A stretch of 64,000 nt of DNA from Ceratopteris richardii (GCA_020310875.1 CM035423.1:125433164-125497163); one strand, 5' to 3'; numbered from the stretch's first letter, positions 38,201 through 48,471 are shown. Notes: generated by a model from the sequence alone, not told the origin. Numbers and translations are program-made.

Positions 38201-40247
38201 AAATTTAAACCATAGCTCAGTGGCACTCAGGCCACCCAAAAACATAGGGCTTGACAGGCCCATGGCATGCACGCCATAAACTTATATATGGATTCCATGA
38301 CCTGCAAAAACACAAAAGTATTTGCTAGCAACCATTCCCGGTGTTGCATAGCCATATGGTTTCTGTAATCTTCTTTCCTGCAAACAATCAAAAAGTATAC
38401 TTCTTGCATGTTGATCCATACTTTTAAGAGCTTAAACAATGATCACCACTTGATGTATGCAATCCCATTCATGCCATAACATAAATAAAATGCCAGAAAG
38501 CATAAAATATACGTCCCTGAGTAGTCTAATTTTGGAATTGCATGCATCCAATCGCTCTCTATAAGCTTCGAGACCTCTGCACCTTCCTCCTCAGGTCCTA
38601 AAATACACTTTGAAGTGTCCGAAAGTATCAGAGCATTCCTCAAAACATAAAGCATGGTCAGGTGATTACAAAAATAATGCAAATTTAGCTTAAAAATGCA
38701 TTAGTAATCCTTCTTTAGACCTGCAAAAACCACTTTAGGACCTGCAAATTTTCATAAACTGAAATATAAAGCATGTGAAAATAGGTCTAAGTGAAATTAC
38801 TCAAATCGCCTTCCCGGTTTGAAAAATATGGCTCCCGGAAGGTAGTCGCCAAAAACTGTTCAGACTTTGCAGACCTGTTCAGACCTGCAAAAATTTTTAC
38901 TTTCCAAAATTTTTTCTGATAAACTGAAAGTAGACCTTGTGCTCTTCGAAACGAGCCGTAGCACGTCCAATTTGGAGTTTCCTAGCTCAAGATATGGCCA
39001 TTCCAAGTGGGACATGCCAACCTAGTGGACTGTTGGAGGGGCTGGAAAAAGTGTGAAAATGTGATTTTTGGGGTGTCCAAAAGCATTCTTCCATCATGCA
39101 AATCCTAAAATTCTCTCCATAATCTCATAGAGTTGCATATGAAGATGCTTAGGCCTAGTTTCACCTTTCCAAATCCTCCCTTCGTGCATGCTAATTCGCT
39201 CCCCAAAAGAGGCCTAAATCAAGATTTTTGCTTTTATACAAAAACTTGAATGGGAGCTCTTAGCAAGCTTTTAATCCACTCTAAGTGTGGATTTCTCTTG
39301 GATTATGCACAATAATCCATAGGAAGCCTCTAAATGATCTTTTCCTTACTCCAAGAAGTGGAGTTTGGCAAAAGATTAATTTCTGAAATTTTTTCAAAAA
39401 GTGCGGGAAGGGGGTCTTTGAGGAAGTAAAATTCCTCCTTCACTTATCATTTTGATGAATCTAATGATTCGCCTAAGAAGTCCATACACCATATTCTCAG
39501 TATATATACTTTTTCCCATCCATCCGTAACTATCGCACCTCTTTTTCCCTCTTCCAAAATGGGAATTTTTCAGATTTAGGTGCTGAAGTTTTTGTCAAAC
39601 TGTGATGGAAGGGGGTTTTGTGGAGCTTCAAACTCCCATCAAACTGAGGTATCTTTTGGATTTCTTGATCTTGCATGGAATTCAATGCACTATACTATAA
39701 GTGTGCATGGTTTTTTTCATAAATCTATGAAAAATACCCCCTCTCTTCCCCTTCCCAAAATGGCTACTAGTCAAAAACAGCCCCTGAAATTTATGTGGAA
39801 ACCATGAATAGGGCTACTTTAGGGATAGCTTGAACTTGGCCTTCTTGTATTTGGAGGGAATCCTTGATCCTAAATGAGAATATATATACCTCATACTCTC
39901 CGTACATGTGATTTCCCTCCCGGATCTTGGCCTCCTAACAATTCATGGTGCTTTTCGAAAATACAAACCTTTCAAAATTGAAATAATAATACCTGTGATT
40001 AACATGAAGCTCCATGCCCATTAAATTTGGAATCAAGACCTTGGACAAGTCCTGGAGTATATGCTCTTCATATGCAGCAGGTGCATCCCATCTCTCTCTC
40101 TTGTTTCTTCTCGATCTTCATTTGAAGACGCCTTCCGAGAACATTCTTCATCTAGTCCTCCAAACTATACATAGTCTGACGGACATCGAAGGTTGAGGAT
40201 GAGCTTTTCCATACTTCACGGGCATCTGTGACTAAGGTAGTATGAAC
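35259..40247 (-). other. Lard1 internal region, no coding sequence
   Basis: About 5 kb without a recognisable protein. All frames on both strands are short and broken, and none resembles gag, protease, RT, RNase H or integrase. Confidence 0.75.
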
Positions 40248-40310
40248 GGCTGTGGCCTTATGGATAGACGGACGCGCTTCAACACAGAGGTTCTGTGCTC
40301 GATCACCCGC
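40248..40310 (+). other. tRNA-like sequence 1 in Lard1
   Basis: TGTGGCCTTATGGATAGACG resembles the 5' half of plant tRNA-Arg-type genes (A box with a GGATAAG-like D loop), followed by a weak B-box-like GTGCTCGATCACC. The arms do not pair well; at most a decayed tRNA copy. Confidence 0.35.
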
Positions 40311-40349
40311 GGGCTTAGTAGCGCTGAACACATGATAGAAGCATCCCAA

Positions 40350-40421
40350 GGTGATGGCGCCTTGGTTAAGCCATGCGCCTCTTATCCATGTGGCGTGGGT
40401 TCGAATCCCACCTTCTGCACG
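40350..40421 (+). other. tRNA-like sequence 2 in Lard1
   Basis: It contains a perfect B box (GGTTCGAATCC, 40398-40408) with a pairing T-arm (GTGGG/CCCAC), and an A-box-like GGTTAAG D-loop about 35 bp upstream. The acceptor arm pairs poorly. It lies about 25 bp inside the Lard1 primer site, on the opposite strand to the element. The GGIRTH-like minus frame here is a translation of it. Confidence 0.5.
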
Positions 40422-40443
40422 CGCGGAAACGTTGGGGAACACC

Positions 40444-40455
40444 GCTCTGATACCA
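40444..40455 (-). promoter_or_regulatory. Lard1 primer binding site (initiator tRNA-Met)
   Basis: The minus strand TGGTATCAGAGC is a perfect match to the common plant retrotransposon primer site, one base from the LTR end at 40457. Confidence 0.9.
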
Positions 40456-40456
40456 A

Positions 40457-40649
40457 TCTAATAAAATCCTTTTGATGCCCATCAAGGAGCTTCGACGAAC
40501 ACACAGAGTTTCGCGTTCAATCTTCCACCCAGCCGCGTTCGAGCTTCTTCTGTATCTCATAGGAGTCCCTTAATATAAAGACTCTCTCCTCTTATATCTT
40601 CTACCCCCACTATATCATATGGTAAAATAACCATGTGACTCATGTGACA
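40457..40649 (-). repeat. Lard1 5' LTR
   Basis: It is 193 bp, TGTCACATG...TTATTAGA in minus sense. Confidence 0.9.
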
Positions 40650-40867
40650 CTCAGCTCAAGAAGTCATGGGTTTTGGTAGTTAGAGCCACGAAATTGCTTT
40701 TACATCATGCATGAGGTAAGCCATCCTTTTCCTTTTTCTTTTTTCAATTACAAGAGATAAAAATGAACTCTTTTACAAGAGGTGTTCACATGACTACTCA
40801 TGTGACTTACAAATGAGGATAATATCAAATATATCAAGCATGTAGGCTTGGGTAAAATTCACCAACA

Positions 40868-40880
40868 GCTCCCCCTCAAG
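40868..40880 (-). promoter_or_regulatory. Cop3 polypurine tract
   Basis: The minus strand CTTGAGGGGGAGC directly abuts the 3' LTR. Confidence 0.8.
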
Positions 40881-40909
40881 CCTAACATGCTTGGCCTCCA
40901 AATAAGTCT

Positions 40910-42970
40910 TCAATTGTCCTTGATTTCCTGCAAGCCAATCATCAACTTGAATCTACTTAACTTCATACCATCAAGAGCTTTAGTCAACATGTCTGCACAT
41001 TGCATATCTGTAGAGACATAGGATAGTTGAATATCCTTGCTCAATAGCTTCTCCCTTACATAATGGTAGTGGACTTCAATATGCTTGGTTCTAGCATGGT
41101 ATACCGGATTAGCTGCTAGATGTAGTGAGCTTGTGTTGTCACCAAAAATATGAGGTGTTGAAGAATGAAGTCCAAGATCTGTGTACAAAGACTTTAACCA
41201 CATGATTTCTTGAGTTTCATTAGCCAAACCTCTATATTCAGCTTCAGTAGAAGATAATGCCACGGTTGGTTGCTTCTTCGATGACCAAGAAATGATTTTT
41301 GAACCTCCAAATGATATATACCCGGATGTGCTTCTTCTATCATCTCTAGATCCGGCACAATCTGCATCTGAGTAGACTTTTAGCTCAATATCTGAAGTAT
41401 ATGAATAGAACAAACCTTCATTCATGGTCCCCTTTAGGTACTTGAGGACTCTCTTGGCCGCTTCCATATGTGGTCTTCTTGGCTTATGCATTAACTGACT
41501 CAATATGCTAACACTATAGCATATATCCACCCTTGTGAGTGTTGCATAGTTCAAACTTCCAACCAAGCTTTGATAGCTTGTGATGTCTTCAATTGGCTCT
41601 CCTTCATAAGCACTAAGCTTATGATTTTGCTCCATAGGTGTACCTACACACTTGGTATTTTCCATCTTGAACTTGACGAGCATGTCATGGACATACTTCC
41701 TTTGTGTGATGTATATACCTGAATTTGTGTAGATCAACTCCAATCCAAGAAAATAAGTGAGTGGTCCGAGGTCACTTATTTTGAACTCCTTGTTCATTTG
41801 ACTCTTTACCTGTTTGATTCCTTCAAGATCATTGCCTGTGATAATAATATCATCAACATACACACATAAATAGATCACTTCAGATCCATTCCTCTTTATG
41901 AACAAAGAGGTATCCGCCTTGCTAGCTTTGAATCCTTGGTCCTGCAAATAAGTCACCAATCTAAAATTCCAAGCTCTTGGAGCTTGCTTCAGTCCATACA
42001 AAGCTTTCTTTAGTTTGCATACATAGTTAGGATGATGTGCATCCTCATATCCAGGAGGTTGTGCCATGTACACTTCCTCAGAAATCCATCCATTCAAGAA
42101 AGCATTCTTTACATCAAGTTGATAAAGATTCCAATTTCTAGATGTAGCAAGACTAATGAGAACCCTAATTGTAGGCATTTTTGCAACAGGAGAGAAAGTC
42201 TCCTCATAATCAATACCATGGGTTTGAGCGAACCCTTTAGCAACTAACCTTGCTTTGTGTCTATTTATACTTCCATCTGGATTCCTCTTGATTTTGTATA
42301 TCCATCGAGATCCAATTATCTTCATAGATGGCTTGTTAGGTACAATCTCCCAAGTGTCATTCTCCTTCAAGGCTTCCATTTCTTCATCCATTGCATCTCT
42401 CCAAGCTTTCTTGCTTTGTGCTTCTTCGAATGTCCTAGGTTCTTCATTGGTTGAATCCTTTGCAATGTAGATTGAGTGCTTCGTGACCAAAGAAGTATCA
42501 TAACCAAACCTCTCTGGTTTCTTCTTCTCCCTTGAAGACCTTCTAAGTGGTTGATGTGAGCTCTCGGGTCCATATGTAGCATCCTGCATCTTTGCTTTAC
42601 CTTTTTTCTTCCATAGCTTTAGTCTTTCCAAGTCTTCTAGGTCAATCTTCGAATCACTTTCTTCAATCTGCTTTGGCTCCTTTGGTTGAAGTGATGGAAA
42701 ATCTTCATCCAAGTCATATGGAAGCTTCACTTTCCTGTCACCATCAAACCATGATTTGTTTTCATCAAAAATTACATCTCTACTCACAGAAAATCCTTTA
42801 TTGGTTGGATTGTACAATCTATATCCTTTTTGGTTTTGATCATAACCAATGAATACACACTTCTCTGCCTTGGGATCCAATTTCCCTCTTACTTGAGAAG
42901 GAATGTGAGCATAGGCTAAGCATCCAAAGATTTTACAATGCTCTAGACTAGGTATTCTTCCATTCCACAC
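40910..42970 (-). CDS. Cop3 reverse transcriptase and RNase H (open, 686 codons)
   Basis: This is the longest intact retroelement frame in the window. It opens inside the integrase C-terminus (WNGRIPSLEHCKIFGCLAY), followed by a proline/charged linker (residues about 95-165). RT (about 185-430) has WKDAMDEEMEAL-like, [46 protein letters not shown] and an intact YVDD. RNase H (about 530-680) has YSDADCAG, SWSSKKQPTVALSSTEAEY and RTKHIEVHYHYVRE. All RT and RNase H signature residues look intact. It has no start of its own; normally it is part of one gag-pol polyprotein. Confidence 0.92.
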   Translation of the reverse strand: MWNGRIPSLEHCKIFGCLAYAHIPSQVRGKLDPKAEKCVFIGYDQNQKGYRLYNPTNKGFSVSRDVIFDENKSWFDGDRKVKLPYDLDEDFPSLQPKEPKQIEESDSKIDLEDLERLKLWKKKGKAKMQDATYGPESSHQPLRRSSREKKKPERFGYDTSLVTKHSIYIAKDSTNEEPRTFEEAQSKKAWRDAMDEEMEALKENDTWEIVPNKPSMKIIGSRWIYKIKRNPDGSINRHKARLVAKGFAQTHGIDYEETFSPVAKMPTIRVLISLATSRNWNLYQLDVKNAFLNGWISEEVYMAQPPGYEDAHHPNYVCKLKKALYGLKQAPRAWNFRLVTYLQDQGFKASKADTSLFIKRNGSEVIYLCVYVDDIIITGNDLEGIKQVKSQMNKEFKISDLGPLTYFLGLELIYTNSGIYITQRKYVHDMLVKFKMENTKCVGTPMEQNHKLSAYEGEPIEDITSYQSLVGSLNYATLTRVDICYSVSILSQLMHKPRRPHMEAAKRVLKYLKGTMNEGLFYSYTSDIELKVYSDADCAGSRDDRRSTSGYISFGGSKIISWSSKKQPTVALSSTEAEYRGLANETQEIMWLKSLYTDLGLHSSTPHIFGDNTSSLHLAANPVYHARTKHIEVHYHYVREKLLSKDIQLSYVSTDMQCADMLTKALDGMKLSRFKLMIGLQEIKDN

Positions 42971-43749
42971 TTCATATGGAGCATGGACCTTGCTGCTTCG
43001 ACAATAGCTCTGTTCCTCCTCTCTGCTACACCATTGAGTTTGGGTGTATACCTTGTAGTGATTTCCCTTTTAATGCCTCTTTCATGCAAGAAGGCATCAA
43101 ATTCAGAAGAGAAGTATTCTCCTCCACCATCTGATCTGAGTCTTTTCAAAGTCCTACCTGTTTGATTTTCAACAAGAGCTAACACTTCATCCTTGTGCTT
43201 CATGAAAAACAGAATGGTCCACCTGCTACAATCATCTATGAAAGACACATAATATCTTGAGCCTGATATAGATGGCTCCTTACTTGGACCCCACACATCC
43301 GTGTGCACTAGATCCAAAGGATTTTGATACATATATCCTTTCTTATTGAAAGGTTGTCTATGAGCCTTGCCGAGTTGACAAGCTTCACACTTATAAATCA
43401 TGTGTTGCCTTGTGATATTAAACAAACCAAGTACACTTTGGTCCCTGCAAATCTGTTTGAGTGTCCTCTCACCAATGTGAGCAAGCCTTTTGTGCCATAT
43501 CTCCAACTCTGTTAGAGTTTGAGATCCATAGCTAAACAAAGCTACGTTCTTTGTATCTTCCACTTCAAAAGTGAAAAGCCTTCCTGTCTTTTCTCCTTTG
43601 GCAATCCTTCGAAAGCCTTGCCTTGGGTCTTCAACATATGCTCCAAATCGATTGAATCTAACCTGCAATCCTTTTTCAACAATCTGTCCAACACCTAATA
43701 AATTTTTGGTAATTGTAGGGACATACAAGACTTTGCTTAAGAGGTTCAT
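42943..43749 (-). pseudogene. Cop3 integrase with internal deletion
   Basis: A pre-integrase segment with LLSVGQ-like sequence precedes the HHCC zinc motif (WHKRLAH...CEACQLGK). The core has HTDVWGP (Asp), SDGGGEYFS (Asp) and NGVAERRNR (Glu), so the DDE residues are present. After EAARSML about 45 residues of the family are missing, and the frame is left; the sequence PYEVWNG that should follow is in the frame of the RT ORF at about 42970. This deletion and shift alone would block a full polyprotein. Confidence 0.88.
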
Positions 43750-43871
43750 ATTCCCATCTTATGTCTTCACATTACCTATCTTCTCCACTCAGTGCTTTGT
43801 GTCATCTCCTATCTGCACTTCATGCTTGTTATGAGGATCTTCCAAATCAGAAAGTAAAGCCACATTTCCTG
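43750..43871 (-). pseudogene. Cop3 protease remnant
   Basis: In minus sense it shows the copia aspartic protease motif IDSGCSNH (about 43895-43870), then a short linker to the pre-integrase segment. An in-frame TAA lies near 43760, and a frame change separates it from gag. Confidence 0.75.
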
Positions 43872-44512
43872 CTACATGGTTCGAGCATCCCGAATCAATG
43901 TAAAATATGTGATCTTACCCTTCTTCGCTGATAGATTCATAATCAATAATGGATCTTCTTGACTTTGGTCCTCTGCATAGTTATTGTAATCTCTTCTTCC
44001 TCTATGGCCACTTTGATAGTTGTTGTTGTTGTAATTGTTGTTGTAGTAGTTGTTGTTGTTGTAGCCTCCATTGTATCTACCTCTATTTGATCCATAGCCA
44101 CCTCTATTGAATCCTCTTCCTCTTGAGTTCCTCGGGTTCCTGAAACATTCTTCAGTAGTATGGTTAGATAAGCCACATATGTTGCAAGGTTGAGATGATT
44201 GGAATCTCCCCCTGCCTTGCTTTCCACCTCTGCCTCTTCCTCTAGCTCTTCCTCTACTTGCAAAGTTTGCTTGGAAAGCGCTTCCTTCATCTTCATTCTT
44301 CCTATTCTTTGACTTGTCCTTGACCTTAGCTTTATCAAAATATAAGGCAGAAGTTTGATTACCTCTTGAGGACTCACCACCTTTGCTAATCTTTGCTTCA
44401 TGAGTGAAGAGTTGGCCCATGAGTGTGTTGAGGTCGGGTACATGCATATCCATGTATAAATCCATGGCTGTTGTGAATGACTCCGACTTGTCATCCGCTT
44501 TGATTCCATTCA
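43872..44512 (-). pseudogene. Cop3 gag, N-terminus missing
   Basis: In minus sense, it covers the C-terminal gag helices (DLNTLMGQLFTHEAKISKG), an Arg/Gly-rich segment, one CCHC knuckle (CNICGLSNHTTEEC) and an Asn/Tyr/Gly-rich tail. It normally binds and packages RNA. The N-terminal half is replaced by LTR sequence at 44512/44513. Confidence 0.85.
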
Positions 44513-45572
44513 TGCAATCCAAAGATGAGTAGGTGCTGCTACAACCAGCTTCACACCAGCCAACTGAGACTTCAGAGTTGATTAGTAGACCCTTTAAGCT
44601 TCATAAATCCACCAAAATATCAGCCAAGTACTTTGGAACATGTATCCCAAAAGTTTAAGTCAAGACAGACTAGTTGCGAAATGACTAGCTCCCAAAACTT
44701 GCTATTTTTGGACATACACCTGCTGGAAAAAATGAATAGTGCTCTCAACCTGGTAAAAATGAGAGAAATTCCTTTTGGGCATAGCAAAAAGACTTAGCAA
44801 GCTTCCTAATCCAAGTTAAAACACTTCAAATGATGGACTGAGCACTGAGAACAAGATTTATCAATTTCTGGAACATGCCCACCATTCTCGGGGCTCTGCA
44901 GAGATAGACCAGTGAGTAGTAAAATGCAGATATCTCCAAAACTATAAATCCAATGACCTTGAAAATTCATATGTAGAAACTAGACAATAAGAGCTATTCA
45001 ACGCACATTAAATCACTGAAAAAGAATCAATATAACTCGAGATATAACCTTCTAAAGGTACTGCTCTGAGTGAGTATAGCAGAGAACAAAACAGAGAAGT
45101 GAATGATGATAAATGTATAAATTCATATATGATTACAACCACATTGGAAATGAATCTTTGCACAATGGGAGTAGAATGATAGAGCTATGGAGTAAGCTCT
45201 TCAATCTCTACAAAATGACATGAAGTGGTCACGTACAAGGCTTGCTAATCGCCTCTTCCTTCTTGCTCCTTTTATAGCTATTCTTGGAGGGAGTTTTGAA
45301 TTCGAATTCGAATGGCTCCACCTAAAAGTGATCCCCAAAGTTAGGAGATATTCCCTCAGCTCAAAAAGTCGTGGGTTTTGGTAGTTAGAGCCACGAAATT
45401 GCTTTTACATCATGCATGAGGTAAGCCATCCTTTTCCTTTTTCTTTCTTCAATTACAAGAGATAAAAATGAACTCTTTTACAAGAGGTGTTCACATGACT
45501 ACTCATGTGACTTACAAATGAGGATAATATCAAATATATCAAGCATGTAGGCTTGGGTAAAATGCACCAACA
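44513..45572 (-). repeat. Cop3 5' LTR, lacking its last 19 bp
   Basis: It matches the solo LTR (62480-63558) from TGCAATCC to CACCAACA, but the 19 bp at the internal end are missing, together with the primer site and gag start. Confidence 0.9.
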
Positions 45573-45577
45573 GTCCA

Positions 45578-46747
45578 CACCTTGAAGCAACATGCACAGA
45601 AGTTAGAGAAGAGAGGCTATGGAACAATGATTATCAATAGGATCTCCACAAGTGGAGCGGTTCAACTAGCCACTCTAGAAGGAGATATTCTACCAAGTTA
45701 CATAAGCGGTTGTAGAGTCAAGTTATATCAAGAACCCCTAACAAAAGAGATGCTAAATCGACTCAACACTGCAAAGAGACGTAAAGAAGAGGAGAAGCGA
45801 ATTCGAGAAGAAGCACAGGCCGAAGCTTTAGAACGCATCCGACGAATGAAATTGAGAAGACAAGGTAGAGATCAGCCTATGCCTGACACTCAAGAATCTC
45901 TAGGCTATCACATGGCCATGTGCGAGGCTTCAGGTGAACGTTCCCATAGGAGAGTTGATCGGCGACCTTTTTTGACCCTAGAGATAGGACAAGGAGAGAG
46001 CGCAAGGGCCGTGAGAGCTTTAATTGACTCAGGAGTAGCCACTAGTGCTGTTCGACTTTCTTACTGCCAAGAACTACGATTGAAGGTCAATCCTATAGAG
46101 GCATATCTCATAGGATTGGCAGGTGTGGAAACCCCTTGCATGGGTGAGGTGGAACTTCCCCTCTACGTTCAAGAGGTCCTAATGGCAGTAAAAGTGCTAG
46201 TGTGTGAAGACGAGGATCTTACTGAACCTCTCTTGTCTTGGGCCAAGATTGGATCTATGATCATGCAGTCAACCTCAACCTAAGAAGTGGAATTCTTCAG
46301 GCTTGGGTAGGCCAAGACCACATCACAATTGAATTAGAAAATCAAGCACGCAGGCCACTAGAAAAGGCACCAAATCCTGGTCCCTCCAGGAACCCACATC
46401 AAGATAACAATGCTATTCTTGTCCAAAGTTCGATGGTGCAAAAGTTTGTCACTCTTGACGAAGGTGTAAAAGTCAACAAGGAGTTCCCTTCTTTTCCAAA
46501 GAGGATTCGAGGAAAGCAAGCCAGGCAACACACGAAACAAAGGAGACCGATGATCAAGAAGTATGAGCACCAACCTATACATTATAGAGTACCTCGTGGC
46601 ATGAAGCAGATATGGGTACGCAAGGGTGAAAAACGAGCTATCCCGTCGAAAATCACAAAAAAAGAATACCCTAGGCCACACTCTAGACAAACCGTTTCTA
46701 TTTGGGTTCCAAAGCAGTCAATGAAGGCTTTCCCAAATGCTAGATAG
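45578..46747 (+). pseudogene. Gyp2 post-integrase retropepsin-like domain and basic tail
   Basis: The frame of the integrase resumes after the Cop3 duplication: the integrase C-terminal fold (ISTSGAVQLATLEGD...CRVKLY), a charged helix (KRRKEEEKRIREEA), then a protease-like domain. That domain has RALIDSGVATSAV (active-site DSG), a flap-like IGLAGVETPCMGEVELPL and, after a one-base frame change near 46240, LGQDWIYDHAVNLNL. Its length is right for a retropepsin monomer. A lysine/arginine-rich tail follows (46470-46740) with repeated WVRK/WVPK motifs. Ty3/gypsy elements normally carry protease before RT; here it is after the integrase. Identity as retropepsin is an inference from motifs. Confidence 0.75.
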
Positions 46748-47230
46748 ACATGGGTGCCCAAGACCTGCTTACGAGCTCAAATAGCTTCACCTCCATTCAC
46801 AAGATTGAATCAACACTCACAAGCACTCTCGACACAAATCCTAGGGCAAACACCTATGACCCACACCATTACATCTTTGGTCACACCTAGGAATGTGGGG
46901 AGATGCGTACCCCAAAGGTCCCAAATTCAACACAATCCAGCCCACAAACCTTCACACATCATCACCAATAAAAGCTACGATTCCATCATCAAAATTTGGA
47001 GACTTAAACCCTGTATCAAACCCCCTGACCCACTCTTGTAAATCCATCCACTCGGATGTAGGAGCATTCTGAGTACATTGCACACCCAAAAGTATGCATC
47101 TAGGATGATCGCTAACCTTCTAACCAACATTCACACACATCACAAACATCTCACCCACTAACCGCTTACCACTTGGAATGTCATGTTAGTATTGTGGAGG
47201 GAACATCATACAATCTTGTTTCCTATGCAA
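46748..47230 (+). other. Gyp2 spacer between the two 3' coding blocks
   Basis: About 480 bp without a convincing frame, C/A-rich. A short open stretch (46754-47041) is of unclear meaning. Confidence 0.5.
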
Positions 47231-47258
47231 TGCTAATGTGCCTCTCTTCTTCTAGCAG
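47231..47258 (+). promoter_or_regulatory. Candidate 3' splice acceptor upstream of the giant ORF
   Basis: A branch-point-like CTAAT is followed by a pyrimidine tract (CCTCTCTTCTTCT) and TAG/CAG at 47253-47258. The ATG at 47287 lies 28 bp downstream. This is how env-like ORFs of some plant gypsy elements are thought to be reached. No donor was assigned. Confidence 0.55.
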
Positions 47259-47520
47259 ATAAGCACCAACGACTACGCGTAATCTCATGGCTGAAGCAGA
47301 AGGTCCGAGCTCATAGGCAGGAGTAAGTACTGTTTGGATTGATGTGGATAGTCTACCTATTGATGTGCCTCCAACTGAACGACCCATAGAGTTGCAACAC
47401 CTCCAACAAATACCTATACCTGATCCTCCCACAGGAATAACAGAGAGGGTCCATGCCAATTCTCATTGGTTCAGTGGCATGCGAGGGTCCCTAGGAGAGG
47501 CCAAGTATATCTAGGATTCC

Positions 47521-48471
47521 AAGTGTGAGCATGATAAGCAATGGGTCAGATTCCAGTTCTTTTCCAAGGAGTTTGAGACTCTCCAAAACACACAAGATCT
47601 ACAGACCATATGGGAGCGTGCAGGGCTGGCTGAATACTTTGCAGCACCTTTACCCAAACCAGATCTTTTACGATGTTACTAGTTGGTCTCAACATTATAG
47701 GCGCATGAAGAAAAAGATAAGCCAGGATCATTTGTCATTCCTTCCTTATTGGACAACAATGAGTTGAAAAGGTTCGAACTTACTTTGGAATTGGTAAGCT
47801 CTACATTCAACATGCACGGCACGCATGTGCCCTCTGAGAAGGATCCTCTTATTCCCCCTAACATGAAGAATCGGAAGCTACAAAAGTTGAAAGATATGGC
47901 GGCACTCACACCGAATGTGTCAATTCCTCTTTGCATGTGCATGCAACATTTTGCGTTTCTCGGTCAAGATCGGTTCACTCAACCCCACAAGAGGATTTGG
48001 TTCGCTCTTTACTTGGCAGAGACAGGTGCATTACCGATTAAGCTTCTTGTATGGATTATAGAGCAACTATATGAAGCAAAGAAAATGGCACGTAGGAAGC
48101 TAGTTGTGAATGGGTGTTGTGCAATCACGCACATCATCTACAAGTGCTTAGCATATGATGTACCTATTGAACGTGCTTTGACTTGGTCGCAACTACAAAT
48201 GTTCAAGAGACTCAAATATGCTACACAACAATCCAAGCGCATGAGGGGTTCGATCCCTTGTGTTCAAAAACGTGAAGTTTTGACGACTCCGGAAGTGTCA
48301 CCACGAGGGGATGCCACTGTGCCTCCCTTTACCATTCGTATACCAAGATCTGGATCTGAAGGCACCTCACAAGTTGCCCCCTCGGCTCCTCCTGTCCCTC
48401 TTGAATTTGAATTTCTTGCGACTGGAGACGCTGAAGGGATGGGTCCCTTCGACTTTGAATCATTCTTGTAG
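47521..48471 (+). pseudogene. ORF part 1: Athila ORF1 / plant-transposon-protein-like domain
   Basis: The region WVRFQFFSKEFETL ... HKRIWFALYLAETGALPIKLLVWIIEQLYEAKKMARRKLV ('...' marks a gap) resembles, in helix pattern and the conserved 'TG...I....I...' signature, the domain often named putative plant transposon protein or Athila ORF1 in plant retroelements. Two TAG codons (47680, 47698) interrupt it. The C-terminal part is basic, then Ser/Pro-rich. The family match is by memory of pattern only. Confidence 0.5.

Larger units (their letters stand above)
35048..40649 (-). mobile_element. Lard1, noncoding LTR element with identical LTRs
   Basis: The 5,602-bp element is flanked by CTCAG on both sides (35043-35047, 40650-40654). 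The two 193-bp LTRs show no difference when compared base by base. In minus sense the LTR starts TGTCACATG and ends TTATTAGA, a TG...GA pair instead of TG...CA. A primer site for initiator tRNA-Met is next to the right LTR and a purine tract next to the left LTR. No frame over about 100 codons and no retroviral domain are visible, so it must be moved by proteins of another element. It resembles LARD-type elements. Confidence 0.88.
34179..40867 (-). repeat. Cop3 3' LTR, split by Lard1
   Basis: The LTR parts are 34179-35047 and 40650-40867 (CTCAG duplicated). Together they match the 1,079-bp solo LTR. A minus-strand TATA box (CTATAAAAGG) is readable near 34970. Confidence 0.9.
34179..45572 (-). 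mobile_element. Cop3, Ty1/copia element inserted in Gyp2
   Basis: Target duplication GTCCA lies at 34174-34178 and 45573-45577. The LTRs start TGTGAAGAG and end CACCAACA on the plus strand; a solo LTR of the same family lies at 62480-63558. Gene order in minus sense is gag, protease, integrase, RT, RNase H, typical for copia. The 5' LTR side is deleted into gag, removing the primer site, and the integrase has an internal deletion, so the copy is not autonomous. Lard1 is nested in its 3' LTR. Confidence 0.92.

Noticed and set aside
40152..40442. Minus frame containing GGIRTHATWIRGAWLNQGA
   Set aside because: This type of peptide arises when tRNA-like DNA is translated; the region has A/B-box features on the other strand.
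43943..44509. 188-codon minus frame over Cop3 gag with poly-Thr
   Set aside because: It is an alternative frame of the Asn/Gly-rich gag tail; the zinc knuckle lies in the other frame.
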